Shown here piece by piece: positions 1 to 9,609 of a DNA stretch of 64,000 nucleotides. The notes under the pieces were generated by a model that had not been told where the DNA came from, ran no database searches, and was given only the letters and a program-made list of their open reading frames with translations. How positions within the stretch are numbered: the first letter of the stretch is position 1; each line of letters opens with the position of its first letter. The stretch is from Yonghaparkia sp. Root332 (GTDB lineage: Bacteria; Actinomycetota; Actinomycetes; Actinomycetales; Microbacteriaceae): assembly GCF_001425665.1 (NCBI RefSeq), contig NZ_LMCX01000002.1, positions 951,766-1,015,765 of the forward strand, given 5' to 3'. Position numbers and translations under genes: made by a program.

Positions 1-2
1 TG

Positions 3-539
3 ATCCTCACGGGCACCGCCGGCCGCTGCCAGTGCACGCGCCAGCGGCTCGGCGACCACGACTGGTACGCCGCGCCGGTCGAGCAGCGCGCCGCGATCCT
101 GCGCGAGGCGACCGGCTGCGATGACCCGCGGGCGACGCGCACGGTCGGCCTCGTCGCGTGGGTCGACGACGACCCGGCCGGCTGGGTCGCGGTGGATGCC
201 CGCCCCGCCTACCGCCGCCTGCGCAACTCCCCCGTGCCGTGGGCCGGGCGCCTCGAGGACAAGGACGACGACGGAGTGTGGGCGATCGCGTGCCTCGTCG
301 TGCGCCGCGGGTTCCGCCACCAGGGGCTCACCTACCCGCTCGTCGCGGCCGCCGCCGAGCACGCCCGCACGCAGGGAGCGCGCGCCGTCGAGGGCTACCC
401 GATGGTGACGGGCGGCGCCGAGGTCACGTGGGACGAGCTGAGCGTCGGCCCCGTGGGGCCGTTCCTCGCGGCGGGCTTCACCGAGGTCTCGCGGCCGACG
501 AAGCGCCGCCGCGTCATGCGGCTCGACTTCGACGCCTGA
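3..539 (+). CDS. GNAT-family N-acetyltransferase, 5' end outside window
   Basis: The reading frame is already open at position 3 and ends at a TGA at 537-539, so the start lies upstream of the window. The translated part (about 178 residues) begins with a cysteine pair (GRCQC), typical of a group of actinobacterial GNAT proteins. Its centre carries the acetyl-CoA binding region (VWAIACLVVRRGFRHQGLT, with R-x-x-G/Q-G-like spacing), followed by the helix AAAAEHARTQGA. The fold therefore suggests transfer of an acetyl group from acetyl-CoA to an unknown amine. The substrate cannot be inferred. It sits alone, convergent with the next gene. Confidence 0.75.
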   Translation: MLTGTAGRCQCTRQRLGDHDWYAAPVEQRAAILREATGCDDPRATRTVGLVAWVDDDPAGWVAVDARPAYRRLRNSPVPWAGRLEDKDDDGVWAIACLVVRRGFRHQGLTYPLVAAAAEHARTQGARAVEGYPMVTGGAEVTWDELSVGPVGPFLAAGFTEVSRPTKRRRVMRLDFDA

Positions 540-562
540 GCGGCAGCTCGCTCGCCGACGGG

Positions 563-1024
563 TCAGCCCGCGGCCGCCGCCTCGAGCTCGGCGATCACGA
601 GCCGGTCCATCCGCATCATCGCCTCCATGACCCGCTTCGCCGCCTGCGGATCCGGCTGCTGGAGCAGCTCCGCCCAGCGGGCGGGCACGACCTGCCACGA
701 CACCCCGAAGCGATCGCGGAGCCAGCCGCAGCGGCCGGGCGCTCCCCCGTTGGCGATGAGGGCATCCCACAGCCGATCGATCTCCTCCTGCGAGTCCGCC
801 TCGATCTGCAGCGAGAGCGCATCGGTGAAGCCCGGCTGCCCGGCGGAGCGCCCGTTGAGCGCGAGCATCCGCTGCCCCTGGAGCTCGAAGTCGACGCTCA
901 CCGGCGGCTGCCCCGGCGGCCCGTCCATGCGCCCGGTGAGGCGCGAGCCGGGCAGCAGCCCGACGTAGAACTCGGCGGCCTCCGCCGCCTCCGACTCGAA
1001 CCACAGGCACGGCACGACACTCAT
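563..1024 (-). CDS. VOC-superfamily (PhnB-type) protein
   Basis: The 153-residue product has the PhnB/3-demethylubiquinone-methyltransferase-like VOC layout: an N-terminal CLWFESEAAEAAEFYVGLLPGS strand-helix unit, a central LQGQRMLALNG strand and a C-terminal FGVSWQVVP strand. PhnB-like proteins are small beta-alpha-beta-beta-beta proteins, often of unknown reaction. The frame is open for 33 more residues upstream (to 1123), but that extension is arginine/alanine-rich and not family-like, so the ATG at 1024 is chosen. It diverges from the AraC-type gene across a 180-bp gap. Confidence 0.75.
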   Translation of the reverse strand: MSVVPCLWFESEAAEAAEFYVGLLPGSRLTGRMDGPPGQPPVSVDFELQGQRMLALNGRSAGQPGFTDALSLQIEADSQEEIDRLWDALIANGGAPGRCGWLRDRFGVSWQVVPARWAELLQQPDPQAAKRVMEAMMRMDRLVIAELEAAAAG

Positions 1025-1206
1025 GGAGCGCGACGCTACGCCCGGCGCGCTCCGCCGACAAGGGGCGGATGCTCGGCGCAGGCGCTGCGGCGGCGCGGCC
1101 CGGCCGACCCGGGCACCGATCATCGGGCACGGGCCGCGCTGCGCGCCTAGCGTGGATCACGACCGACGCGACACCGCGCGGTCGACGACCGAGGTGAGGA
1201 GTGCGC

Positions 1207-2064
1207 ATGGAGGGCTGGAATCGCGCGATCGAGCTGATCGATGAGCGCCTCGGCGGCGACATCGACGCCGCCGAGCTCGCGCGCGTCGCGCTCACGAGCG
1301 AGTACCACTTCCGGCGCATGTTCTCGACGCTCGCCGGTATGCCGCTGTCGGAGTACATCCGCCGACGGCGGCTCACCGTCGCCGCCGCTGCGGTACGCGA
1401 CGGGCGCGAGAGCCTCAGCGACATCGCCGTGCGCTTCGGCTACGGCTCCGCCGACTCGTTCTCGCGCGCGTTCAGCGCAGTGCATGGAATCGGGCCCGAG
1501 CAGGCCCGTCGACCCGGCGCGGTGCTGCGCTCGCAGCCGCGATTGTCATTCCACCTCACGATCGAAGGGAGCACCGACATGGAGTACCGCATCGTCACGA
1601 CCGAGGAGTTCCGCATCGTCGGGCGCAGCACGCGCGCGCCGATCGTCTTCTCGGGCCCGAACCCGGCGATCGAGTCCTTTGAGCGATCGGTCAGCGCGAC
1701 GGAGCGGGCGCGCCTCGCCGCGCTCTCCGACCGCGAGCCGACGGGCGTCCTGTCGGTCTGCGACGAGTTCGCCGACGAGCGCGTCGAGGGCTCGATGCTG
1801 CGCTACACCGTCGGCGTCGCGACGATGGCCGAGCCGTCGCCGGAGGACGACGTCGTCGCAGTTGCCGCGGGCTCCTGGCTCGTCATCGAGGGCGAGGGGC
1901 AGGCGCCCGAAGCGATCCAGCAGCTGTGGGCGCGCGCGTATGCCGAGTGGCTCCCCGCGAACCCCTACCGGCTCCGCCCCGGCCCCGAGCTGCTGTCGGT
2001 CGAACCCCTCGAACACGGACGCGCGCGCGGCGAGCTGTGGCTACCGGTCGAGCCCGCGAGCTGA
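1207..2064 (+). CDS. AraC-family regulator with GyrI-like effector-binding domain
   Basis: This 285-residue protein has an N-terminal AraC/XylS DNA-binding domain (residues about 1-105), with two helix-turn-helix units; the second reads DIAVRFGYGSADSFSRAF. A GyrI-like/AraC_E_bind domain follows (about 120-285) and ends in the typical WLPVEP strand. This Rob/SoxS-like layout is usual for transcription factors that sense small hydrophobic or cationic compounds. The ATG at 1207 is chosen because GAGGAG lies 5 bases upstream; an in-frame GTG at 1201 is the alternative. The target genes are not evident from context. Confidence 0.85.
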   Translation: MEGWNRAIELIDERLGGDIDAAELARVALTSEYHFRRMFSTLAGMPLSEYIRRRRLTVAAAAVRDGRESLSDIAVRFGYGSADSFSRAFSAVHGIGPEQARRPGAVLRSQPRLSFHLTIEGSTDMEYRIVTTEEFRIVGRSTRAPIVFSGPNPAIESFERSVSATERARLAALSDREPTGVLSVCDEFADERVEGSMLRYTVGVATMAEPSPEDDVVAVAAGSWLVIEGEGQAPEAIQQLWARAYAEWLPANPYRLRPGPELLSVEPLEHGRARGELWLPVEPAS

Positions 2065-2084
2065 CCGTCTCGGCCCGTCGGCAC

Positions 2085-2124
2085 GAGGGGCGGATGCTCG
2101 ACCAGCGCCGAGCATCCGCCCCTC
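2085..2124. terminator. bidirectional hairpin between convergent genes
   Basis: A perfect inverted repeat with 16-bp arms (2085-2100 and 2109-2124) and an 8-base loop lies between the stop of the AraC-type gene (2064) and the stop of the flotillin gene (2126). There is no long T-run, but the position and stability fit a shared terminator for the two converging transcripts. Confidence 0.7.
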
Positions 2125-2125
2125 G

Positions 2126-3691
2126 CTACTCGGCCGGGGTGGAGGAGCCGCTCGCGCGCTTGCCGCGCGAGCCCGAGCCGCGCGCGCCGCTGCCCGCGAG
2201 CGCCGCGCCGATGGCCTCGCCCGCGGCCTCGCCGGAGGCGCGTCCCTGGATGATCTCGGCGATGTCGATGCCGACGAGCTCCTTGATGAGCTTCGTGGAG
2301 GTCGCGAGCTGTCCGGCGACCGAGTCGCCGATCTGCCCGGCGCCCTTGCCGTCGCTTGAGATGACCGTCATCGACGAGATCGCCGAGAGCGGCTCGGAGG
2401 CCGCGCGCACGATCGCGGGCAGCTGGTCGATGATGCGCTGACGCAGCAGCGCCTCGGCGCGCTCGGCGAGCGCCTCGGCCTGGGCCCGCGTCGAGTCGGC
2501 CTCGGCCGTTCCCTTGAGACGGATGGCTCCGGCCTCGGCCTCGCCCTCCGCGGCGAGCGCCTCGGCGGCGGCGATGCGGCGGTTCTTCTCCGCGATACCC
2601 TCGGCTTCGACGGCCTCCGCGGCGCTGCGGCGGCGATTGCGCTCGGCCACGCCCTCCGACTCGATGGCTTCGGCGGCCGCACGACGGGCATCCCTGTCGG
2701 CGCCGGCGCTCGCGACGGCCGCCGCGGCGGCTGCGCTCGCCTCCTTCTCGAGGGCGTACGCCTGCGCGTCGGCGACGGCGCGCACCTCGGCGTCGAGCTC
2801 CTGCTTGCGCAGGCCGACGCGCTTGGCGGCCGTGACCTCCTGCTGCGCGACGACCTCCTGCTGGGCGATCGCTTCGGCGAGCGGCTTCGCGGCCGAGGCC
2901 TCGGCGCGGGCCTTGTCGGTCTCCTTCTGGATCTCGGCGTTCCGCAGATCGAGCTTGCGCTGCTGCTCGGCGATCGCCTGGGCCGCGGCGATGCGGGCCT
3001 CCTCCGACGCCTGCTGCGCGATCGCCTCGGCGACCTCGGCGACCTGCTTGACGCGCGCCGCCTCGGCGCGACCGAGGTCGCGGATGTAGTTGTTGTCGTC
3101 GTCGATCTCCTTGATCTGCAGAGTGTCGATCTGCAGTCCCTGGATGTCGAGCGCCTCGCGCACGGCCTCGAGCACCTGCTCCTGCAGGGCCGAGCGGTTG
3201 GTGATGATCTCGGTCACGGTGAGCTGGCCGACGATCGAGCGCACCGAGCCGCTCAGGACCTCCTCGGTCGACGACTCGATCTGGTCCTGCTGGTTGAGGA
3301 ATCGCTGCGCGGCGGCGCGGACCATGGTCTCGCTGCCGCCGACCTTGACGACGGCGACGGCGTTGACCTTGATCGTGATGGCGTCCTTCGTCTGCGCGGT
3401 CGCCTGCACGTTGAGCTGGCGGCTGCGGAGGCTGAGCTTGAAGTACGCCTCGATGATGGGCTTCACGAACACGCGCGAGCCGAAGACGACCTTCTGGCCG
3501 ACGTTGTCGAACTCGTTGTTCTGCGGGCGCTCGGTGGTCGCCTTCTGGCGCGACGTGACGATGATCGCCTCGTCGGGCTTGGCGACCTTGATGCCGCGCA
3601 GGAGGACGATCGTGACGATCGCGAGCAGGAGGACGACGGCTCCGATGCCGATCGCGGTGGACAGGGCTTCGCTGGAGAGTGCTGGGGGCAT
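2126..3691 (-). CDS. flotillin / SPFH-domain membrane protein
   Basis: The 521-residue product starts with a single membrane segment (about residues 10-31). An SPFH/prohibitin-homology domain follows (about 32-200, including KPDEAIIVTSRQK and VTEIITNRSALQEQV). Next is a long Ala/Glu-rich coiled-coil (about 200-400, with repeated AAEAxxxEGxAE units) and a flotillin C-terminal region. Flotillins oligomerise on the inner face of the membrane and organise lipid microdomains. The frame continues far upstream, but those residues are the antisense of the DMT gene; the ATG at 3691 directly precedes the membrane segment. No strong ribosome-binding site is visible. Confidence 0.88.
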   Translation of the reverse strand: MPPALSSEALSTAIGIGAVVLLLAIVTIVLLRGIKVAKPDEAIIVTSRQKATTERPQNNEFDNVGQKVVFGSRVFVKPIIEAYFKLSLRSRQLNVQATAQTKDAITIKVNAVAVVKVGGSETMVRAAAQRFLNQQDQIESSTEEVLSGSVRSIVGQLTVTEIITNRSALQEQVLEAVREALDIQGLQIDTLQIKEIDDDNNYIRDLGRAEAARVKQVAEVAEAIAQQASEEARIAAAQAIAEQQRKLDLRNAEIQKETDKARAEASAAKPLAEAIAQQEVVAQQEVTAAKRVGLRKQELDAEVRAVADAQAYALEKEASAAAAAAVASAGADRDARRAAAEAIESEGVAERNRRRSAAEAVEAEGIAEKNRRIAAAEALAAEGEAEAGAIRLKGTAEADSTRAQAEALAERAEALLRQRIIDQLPAIVRAASEPLSAISSMTVISSDGKGAGQIGDSVAGQLATSTKLIKELVGIDIAEIIQGRASGEAAGEAIGAALAGSGARGSGSRGKRASGSSTPAE

Positions 3692-3764
3692 GGCGCCAGT
3701 ATGGCCGAGGAGCGGGCTGAAGACGAGGATCCGTCCGCTCCGCGCGGCGCGCCAGAATGAGCAC

Positions 3765-4763
3765 ATGACACGCCGCGGCCTCATCCTCTTCGCCTCCCTC
3801 GGCGTCATCTGGGGCATCCCGTACCTGTTCATCAAGATCGCGATCGCCGAGCTGAGCCCCGAGTTCCTCGTCCTCGCCCGCACGACCCTCGCCGCCGCCC
3901 TGCTGCTGCCCATCGCGGCCCGCCACCGCGCGATCCGCCCCGTGCTGCGCCGCTGGAGGCCGCTCCTCGCCTTCACCCTGTTCGAGATCGTTCTCGCCTG
4001 GTACTTCATCAACGCCGCCGAGCAGACGCTGCCGAGCTCGACGGTCGGGCTGCTGCTGGCGAGCATCCCCCTCGTGGCGATCGTCGTCGCGTTCGTGATG
4101 GGCCGCCGCGACCGGCTGACGGCGGTCAACGGGGTCGGGGTCGCGCTCGGGATGCTCGGCGTCGCCGCGATCGTCGGCCTCGACGTGGGCGGCTCCGACC
4201 TCGGAGCCGTCGCCCAGCTCGCCGTCGCCGTCATCGGCTACGCGATCGGCCCGGCCATCCTCGCCCGCTGGATGCACGACCTGCCCGGCGTCGGCGTCAT
4301 CGCCGTCGCGCTCGGACTCAGCGCGCTCGCCTACCTCCCGATCGTGGCGCTCACCGGCGGGTGGCCGACCGAAGTGCCGTCGACGATGACGATCGTGTCC
4401 GTCGTGGTCCTCGCCGTGCTGTGCAGCGCCGTCGCCTTCCTGCTGATGTTCGCGCTCGTCGCGGAGGTCGGCCCCATTCGCATGTCGGCGATCACCTACG
4501 TGAACCCGGCGGTCGCGGTGCTCGCGGGCGCGCTCTTCCTCGGCGAGGCGATCACGATCTGGACGCTCGTGGGCTTCGTCACGATCCTCGCGGGCTGCGC
4601 GCTCGTGACGCGGCCCGACCCTCGAGGGCGAGCGGCCGCCGGCACCGGCGATCAGGCGATGGATGCTGATGCCGAGGCCTCCCCCGCGACCCAGCCCGAG
4701 CATCCGTCGCTCGACGAGGTGCTCGACGAGGCGATGCCGCCGACGGAGCCGATCGTCCGCTAG
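3765..4763 (+). CDS. EamA/DMT-family transporter
   Basis: The 332-residue protein has about ten hydrophobic helices in two EamA repeats (for example IWGIPYLFIKIAIAELSP near the N-terminus and AITYVNPAVAVLAGALFLGE near the C-terminus). This is the signature of drug/metabolite exporters of the inner membrane. The last 45 residues form an unusual acidic, Ala/Pro-rich cytoplasmic tail with no family counterpart known to me. It diverges from the flotillin gene (73-bp gap) and its TAG stop overlaps the opposing gene's stop in a shared CTAG. The transported compound is unknown. Confidence 0.85.
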   Translation: MTRRGLILFASLGVIWGIPYLFIKIAIAELSPEFLVLARTTLAAALLLPIAARHRAIRPVLRRWRPLLAFTLFEIVLAWYFINAAEQTLPSSTVGLLLASIPLVAIVVAFVMGRRDRLTAVNGVGVALGMLGVAAIVGLDVGGSDLGAVAQLAVAVIGYAIGPAILARWMHDLPGVGVIAVALGLSALAYLPIVALTGGWPTEVPSTMTIVSVVVLAVLCSAVAFLLMFALVAEVGPIRMSAITYVNPAVAVLAGALFLGEAITIWTLVGFVTILAGCALVTRPDPRGRAAAGTGDQAMDADAEASPATQPEHPSLDEVLDEAMPPTEPIVR

Positions 4764-5035
4764 GCCGGCTCCGGGGCCGATGCGACGTCGGGGATATCCT
4801 CCGCGCCGGCCCCGGTGGTCAACGGCGGAAGATGTGCAGTGATGCCGCGGCCGACCAGCCAGAGCAGAAGCGACAGCACACCCCACTGGAGCAGGGAGCC
4901 GGCGATCGCGAAGTCGAGCGCCCCCGCGCCGAACTCCTGGGCGTCGCGCGCGATGCCCACGACCCACAGGAACGCCGCGATGGACGGGAGCACGATCGCG
5001 ATGGCACCGAGCCACCGCAGATAAACATTCGTCAT
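4760..5035 (-). CDS. small two-helix membrane protein
   Basis: The 91-residue protein has two strongly hydrophobic segments (WLGAIAIVLPSIAAFLWVVG and SLLQWGVLSLLLWLVG) and an acidic Pro/Ala-rich tail. I do not recognise the family. Its ATG at 5033-5035 overlaps the TGA of the DUF1697 gene (ATGA), so it is the third gene of a translationally coupled operon with the DUF1801 and DUF1697 genes. Its stop codon overlaps the stop of the convergent DMT gene. Confidence 0.75.
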   Translation of the reverse strand: MTNVYLRWLGAIAIVLPSIAAFLWVVGIARDAQEFGAGALDFAIAGSLLQWGVLSLLLWLVGRGITAHLPPLTTGAGAEDIPDVASAPEPA

Positions 5036-5589
5036 GTCGGTGACAGTACGGAGCCGCCGTCGCCGAAGCGCTCCACGACGCGCCGCAGAGTCGCGAGGCT
5101 GCGGGACGTCGCCGGCGTCACTGCGACCCTCTCGATCACGGGGGTGCCGTTGCTCTGCCGTTCGACGTCGTTGAGCACGACCGCCCAGGCGCTCCCGGCA
5201 TGCTCGCCCGTCGCCACGATGCAGCAGCCCCCGAGACGCTGCGCGGACTCCGCCGCCGCGGTCGAGGGGTCGACGGCGGGCGCGGCGTGCACCGTCAGCT
5301 CGCGGCGCGAGGCGTCCGGCCGGTCGCCGTGGTCGTCGGCGATCGCCTCGATCACCTCCATCGGCAGAGCGAAGACCTCGCGGCGGATGCCCGTCGCGCT
5401 CCCGAGCGCATCCTCCACCGCCTCGGCGAGCGCCGACGGGTCGCCCGACTCGACCACCACCGTGCCGTTGCTCTGCACGCTCACCGCGTCGACCGCGCCC
5501 GCCGCGGCGACGCCGTCGAGCAGGTCGGCCGTGCTCGGCTGACCGCGCTGGCCGACATTGACGTTCCGGATGAGGAGGACGTGCCTCAT
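5032..5589 (-). CDS. DUF1697 family protein
   Basis: The 185-residue product shows the DUF1697 layout: an N-terminal RHVLLIRNVNVG strand-loop, a central VEDALGSATGIRREVFALP region resembling a ferredoxin-like fold, and a C-terminal VIERVAVTPATSRSLATLRRV helix containing the family's T-x-R-x-x-x-T spacing. The biochemical function of DUF1697 is not established. Start and stop both overlap neighbouring genes as ATGA, giving a DUF1801-DUF1697-membrane protein operon. Confidence 0.8.
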   Translation of the reverse strand: MRHVLLIRNVNVGQRGQPSTADLLDGVAAAGAVDAVSVQSNGTVVVESGDPSALAEAVEDALGSATGIRREVFALPMEVIEAIADDHGDRPDASRRELTVHAAPAVDPSTAAAESAQRLGGCCIVATGEHAGSAWAVVLNDVERQSNGTPVIERVAVTPATSRSLATLRRVVERFGDGGSVLSPT

Positions 5590-6002
5590 GCCGTCGTCGG
5601 CTCCGCAGTCGAGACCCACTGCCGGACGAGGGCGCGCACGGCATCCGCGTTCCCCCGGACCGCGCCGTCGTCGGCGAACGTCGCGATCGCACGATCGACA
5701 CCGCGCCACTCGAGCAGGGCATCCGGGTCGTCCATCGTCGGCCGCTGCGTGCCGGGTGCGGCTCTCGCGGCGCCCCGATGAAGAACCAGGCGGATGCTCC
5801 CATCGCGGTTCACGCCGGTGGTCACCACATCGCGGCCGTCGAGCGTGAAGCTCGGGGCGTTCCACTTGATGGCGGCTCCGAGCCGCGGCTCCGCGGCGAG
5901 GATGAGCGCGCACAGCGTGCGGAGGGCCCGCGCGGCCTCGGGCTGCGGCACAGAGCCGAGGAACTGCTCGATCGCGGGCGGCATCGGCGCAGCATCCGTC
6001 AT
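5586..6002 (-). CDS. DUF1801 domain protein
   Basis: The 138-residue product has the DUF1801 core: PEAARALRTLCALILAAEPRLG, then IKWNAPSFTLDGRDV, the W-x-x-PxF signature of the family. DUF1801 proteins are small YdhG-like proteins with a predicted iron-chaperone-like fold; their role is uncertain. The ATG at 6002 is chosen because GAGAGGGG lies just upstream; an in-frame ATG at 6041 is the alternative. It is the first gene of the three-gene operon. Confidence 0.8.
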   Translation of the reverse strand: MTDAAPMPPAIEQFLGSVPQPEAARALRTLCALILAAEPRLGAAIKWNAPSFTLDGRDVVTTGVNRDGSIRLVLHRGAARAAPGTQRPTMDDPDALLEWRGVDRAIATFADDGAVRGNADAVRALVRQWVSTAEPTTA

Positions 6003-6137
6003 CTGATCGCCCCTCTCGTCGGGAACCGGTGCCGCCATCATGGCGCACGCACAGGCTCACGGCGGCGGGAACGCAGACGGGCCCTGCAGTGTTGACCCCA
6101 GTGGCTGCCGAACGCAGCCCCGTCGGAAGGACCCGCC

Positions 6138-7175
6138 ATGACCAACCCGTACCGCGCCACCCCCGAGGCGATCGCCCGCCTCACCCCGATGCAGCGCAAG
6201 GTCACGCAGAACGACGGCACCGAGCCGGCGTTCCGCAACGAGTACCACGACAGCAAGGCCGCCGGCCTCTACGTCGACATCGTCTCGGGGCAGCCGCTGT
6301 TCTCGAGCCGCGACAAGTTCGACAGCGGCACCGGCTGGCCGAGCTTCACGAAGCCGATCAGCGCCGAGGCCGTGACGACGAAGACCGATCGCACGCTCTG
6401 GATGAAGCGCGTCGAGGTGCGCTCCTCGGGCGCCGACAGCCATCTCGGGCACGTCTTCGATGACGGCCCGCGCGAGGCCGGAGGCCTGCGCTACTGCATG
6501 AACTCGGCATCGCTGCGGTTCATCCCCGTCGACCGGCTCGAGGCCGAGGGGTACGGCGAGTTCGTCGCCCACTTCTCGACCGGCGGTGCCGGCACCACGA
6601 CCACCTCGAACGGAGACGCCATGTCCATCGACCTCAGCATCGGCGAGATCACCCGCACCCCCGGCACCGAGACCGCCGTTCTCGCCGGCGGCTGCTTCTG
6701 GGGCATGGAGGATCTGATCCGCAGGCAGCCGGGCGTCATCAGCACGCGCGTCGGCTACACCGGCGGGCGCAACGACCACGCCACCTACCGCAACCACCCC
6801 GGCCACGCCGAGGCCGTCGAGATCGTCTTCGACCCGACCACGACGACCTACCGCGACATCCTGGCGTTCTTCTTCCAGATCCACGACCCGTCGACGAAGG
6901 ACCGCCAGGGCAACGACGTCGGCTCGAGCTACCGCTCGGCGATCTTCCCGCTCGCCCCCGAGCAGGAGCACGTCGCCCGCGAGACCATCGCCGACGTCGA
7001 CGCCACGCGCCGCTGGCCCGGCCCCGCCGTCACGACGATCGAGAAGGTCGGCCCGTTCTGGCAGGCCGAGGAGGAGCACCAGGACTATCTGATCAAGCAC
7101 CCCAACGGCTACACGTGCCACTACCCGCGGCCGGGCTGGACCCTGCCGCGGCGCGACGAGGCGGCGGCGAGCTAG
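6138..7175 (+). CDS. msrBA: MsrB-MsrA fusion, methionine sulfoxide reductase
   Basis: The 345-residue protein fuses an MsrB domain (about residues 10-145; TGWPSF, SHLGHVF and catalytic Cys120 in RYCMNSASL) to an MsrA domain (about 178-335; catalytic Cys186 in GGCFWGME, then HPGHAEAVE). Such fusions reduce both R- and S-methionine sulfoxide. The two CxxC zinc pairs of many MsrB proteins are absent: [11 protein letters not shown] and [13 protein letters not shown] carry no cysteines, so this is a zinc-free MsrB. GGAAGG lies 7-12 bases upstream of the ATG. The domain order is B-A rather than the PilB-like A-B. Confidence 0.92.
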   Translation: MTNPYRATPEAIARLTPMQRKVTQNDGTEPAFRNEYHDSKAAGLYVDIVSGQPLFSSRDKFDSGTGWPSFTKPISAEAVTTKTDRTLWMKRVEVRSSGADSHLGHVFDDGPREAGGLRYCMNSASLRFIPVDRLEAEGYGEFVAHFSTGGAGTTTTSNGDAMSIDLSIGEITRTPGTETAVLAGGCFWGMEDLIRRQPGVISTRVGYTGGRNDHATYRNHPGHAEAVEIVFDPTTTTYRDILAFFFQIHDPSTKDRQGNDVGSSYRSAIFPLAPEQEHVARETIADVDATRRWPGPAVTTIEKVGPFWQAEEEHQDYLIKHPNGYTCHYPRPGWTLPRRDEAAAS

Positions 7176-7198
7176 GCGCCCCCGCTAGCCTTGCGGCC

Positions 7199-8164
7199 AT
7201 GACGAGCTGGTCGGGCGACGCATCGCTCCTGGCGACCGCCGACCGACTGCTCGGGAGCAGCCACCCGCGCGCGGCCGTCGCGCTCGTGACCCCGCAGGGC
7301 TCGGCGACGGCGTGGCGGGGCGTCTCCGAAGGCGCCGACTCCGAGATCGGCTCGATCTCGAAAGCGATGACGGGGATGCTCTACCGCGACTCGATCGACC
7401 GCGGCCGGGTCACCCCGACCACCGTGCTCGCCGAGCTCCTCCCGCTCGACGGGCACGGCGCTCTCGAGCGCGTGACGCTCGAGGCGCTCGCGACGCACCG
7501 CTCGGGGCTCCCCCGCCTCCCTCCCGGCATGCAGCCGATGCGGCGCTCGTGGCGCCTGTGGACGCGCGGCGAGAACCCGTACGGCGACTCGCTCGCCGAG
7601 CTGCTCGAGCAGTGCCGCGGGGTGCGGCTCGGCGCGGCGCGCGGCCGGTACTCGAATCTCGGCTTCCAGCTGCTCGGGCATGCGGTCGCCGCGGCCGAGG
7701 GCACGAGCTACGTCGAGCTGCTGCAGAGCCGGTTCGGGCCGGGCGACTGGGCGCCTCGAACCGAAGACGAGCTTCGACCCTCGAGCCTTCGGGGGGTCTC
7801 GCGTCGCGGCCGGCCACGGGAGGCGTGGACGGGAGAGGCGATCGCACTGGCCGGGGGCATCCGCGCCGGCATCGGAACCATGCGCGCGCTCCTGGAGGGC
7901 ATCCTCGACGGCTCCGCCCCCGGGACCTCGGCGCTCGACCCCGACACCGCCTACGCGCCGGGGGTACGCATCGGCGCCGGCTGGATCACGATCGGCCGCG
8001 ACGGGCGGAGCCTCACCTGGCACAACGGCGGCACGGGCGGCTTCCGGAGCTGGATCGGCGTCGATCGCGCCTCGGGCACCGGAGCCGCCATCCTCACCGC
8101 GTGCGCCCGCTCGGTCGATCGTGCCGGCTTCGGACTGCTCGGCGAGCACGCGCCCTCCTCATGA
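7199..8164 (+). CDS. serine hydrolase, class C beta-lactamase fold
   Basis: The 321-residue protein carries the penicillin-binding-protein/class C-like triad. SISK (S-x-x-K) lies near residue 54, YSN near 150, and HNGGTGGF in place of KTG near 282, where the HxG form is common in esterase/DD-peptidase-like members. No signal peptide is visible, so a cytoplasmic esterase or peptidase role is as likely as cell-wall processing. The ATG spans 7199-7201. It lies 23 bp after msrBA and may be co-transcribed. Confidence 0.82.
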   Translation: MTSWSGDASLLATADRLLGSSHPRAAVALVTPQGSATAWRGVSEGADSEIGSISKAMTGMLYRDSIDRGRVTPTTVLAELLPLDGHGALERVTLEALATHRSGLPRLPPGMQPMRRSWRLWTRGENPYGDSLAELLEQCRGVRLGAARGRYSNLGFQLLGHAVAAAEGTSYVELLQSRFGPGDWAPRTEDELRPSSLRGVSRRGRPREAWTGEAIALAGGIRAGIGTMRALLEGILDGSAPGTSALDPDTAYAPGVRIGAGWITIGRDGRSLTWHNGGTGGFRSWIGVDRASGTGAAILTACARSVDRAGFGLLGEHAPSS

Positions 8165-8215
8165 ACGTCGCCGCAGCGACGTAGGGTGTGCTCGACCGAC
8201 CCGGAGGATCCACCG

Positions 8216-9598
8216 ATGCACGAGATCATCTGCCCGCACTGCAGCAAGGCCTTCACGGTCGACGAGGCCGGCTACGCGGACATCCTCAAGCAGGTGCGCG
8301 ACCGCGAGTTCGCGCAGGAGCTCCACGAGCGGCTCGAGCTCGCCGCGCGAGAGAAGCAGACCGAGATCGCCCTCGCCGAGGCGACCCTCACGGCGAAGTT
8401 CGAGCGCGACGCCGCCAAGAGGCAGACCGAGCTCGAGCACGCCGCCGCAGAGCGGCAGGCCGAGATCGAGCGCCTCAAGGCCGAGCTGCGGTCGACCGAG
8501 ACGACGCAGAAGCTCGCCGTGAGCGAGGCCCTCGCCGCCGTCGAGCGCGAGCGCGATGCCCTCAAGAGCGCCCTCGAGAAGGAGGTCGCGCAGACCCACG
8601 CCGAGGTCGAGAAGCTCAAAGCCGAGCTGTCGGCCGCCGACGTCGCCCGCCAGCTCGCCCTCGCCCAGGCAACGAGCGCCCTCGAGAAGGAGCGCGACGA
8701 CCTCAAGCGCGACCTCGAGCTGCGGGCGACCGAGCAGAAGCTGCTCGAGGCCTCCCTCAAGGAGCAGCACAGCACCGAAGTCGCCCTGCTGCAGGAGACG
8801 ATCGAGACCTACAAGGACTTCAAGGCCAAGCAGTCGACGAAGATGCTCGGCGAGACGCTCGAGCAGCACTGCGAGATCGTCTTCAACCGGGCCCGCTCCG
8901 GCGCCTTCCCGCGCGCCTACTTCGAGAAGGACAACGACGCGAGCGGCGGCACGAAGGGCGACTTCATCTTCCGCGAGTCGAACGACGAGGGCGTCGAGGT
9001 CATCTCGATCATGTTCGAGATGAAGAACGAGGCCGACGCGACGGCGTCGAAGAAGAAGAACGAGGACTTCTTCGACAAGCTCGACAAGGACCGCACGGCG
9101 AAGGGCTGCGAGTACGCCGTCCTCGTCTCGATGCTCGAGCCCGACAGCGAGCTCTACAACGAGGGCATCGTCGACGTCTCGTACCGCTACCCGAAGATGT
9201 ACGTCGTCCGCCCGCAGTTCTTCCTGCCGATCATCACGCTGCTGCGCAACGCCGCCCTCAGCACCGAGCAGGTGAAGAGCGAGCTCGCCCGCGTGCGCGA
9301 GCAGAACGTCGACATCACCAACTTCGAGGAGCGCCTGAAGGTCTTCAAGACCGGCTTCGCCCGCAACTACTCGCTCGCATCGGACCAGTTCGGCGAGGCG
9401 GTGAAGCGCATCGACGAGGCGATCAAGGACCTCGAGAGGGTCAAGGATGCCCTCATGAAGTCGGCGAACAACCTGCGGCTGGCGAACGACAAGGCCGACG
9501 GTCTCACCATCAAGTCGCTCACGCGGGGCAACCCGACGATGGCGGCGAAGTTCGCCGAGCTCGAGAAGGGCGAGGTCGCGGTCGCCGAGGTCGACTGA
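8216..9598 (+). CDS. DUF2130 domain protein, coiled-coil with nuclease-like C-terminus
   Basis: The 460-residue product starts with a CPHC zinc-ribbon-like motif. A long charged coiled-coil follows (about residues 25-200), then the DUF2130 domain, in which FEMKNEADA and the following Lys-rich helix resemble the E-x-K core of restriction-like nucleases. A second coiled-coil closes the protein. The family is widespread and poorly characterised; a role in DNA or RNA processing is inference. GGAGGAT lies upstream of the ATG at 8216. The gene stands alone and converges with the sigma factor gene. Confidence 0.82.
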   Translation: MHEIICPHCSKAFTVDEAGYADILKQVRDREFAQELHERLELAAREKQTEIALAEATLTAKFERDAAKRQTELEHAAAERQAEIERLKAELRSTETTQKLAVSEALAAVERERDALKSALEKEVAQTHAEVEKLKAELSAADVARQLALAQATSALEKERDDLKRDLELRATEQKLLEASLKEQHSTEVALLQETIETYKDFKAKQSTKMLGETLEQHCEIVFNRARSGAFPRAYFEKDNDASGGTKGDFIFRESNDEGVEVISIMFEMKNEADATASKKKNEDFFDKLDKDRTAKGCEYAVLVSMLEPDSELYNEGIVDVSYRYPKMYVVRPQFFLPIITLLRNAALSTEQVKSELARVREQNVDITNFEERLKVFKTGFARNYSLASDQFGEAVKRIDEAIKDLERVKDALMKSANNLRLANDKADGLTIKSLTRGNPTMAAKFAELEKGEVAVAEVD

Positions 9599-9609
9599 GC
9601 GACCGCCGC

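Noticed and set aside
1965..5015. A 1016-codon open frame on the minus strand
   Set aside because: It is antisense to or out of frame with the flotillin and DMT genes, its product is Arg/His/Asp-rich without domains, and long shadow frames are expected at this GC content.
7410..7847. 145-codon frame opposite the serine hydrolase gene
   Set aside because: Arg/Ala/Ser/Pro-rich shadow of a well-supported gene.
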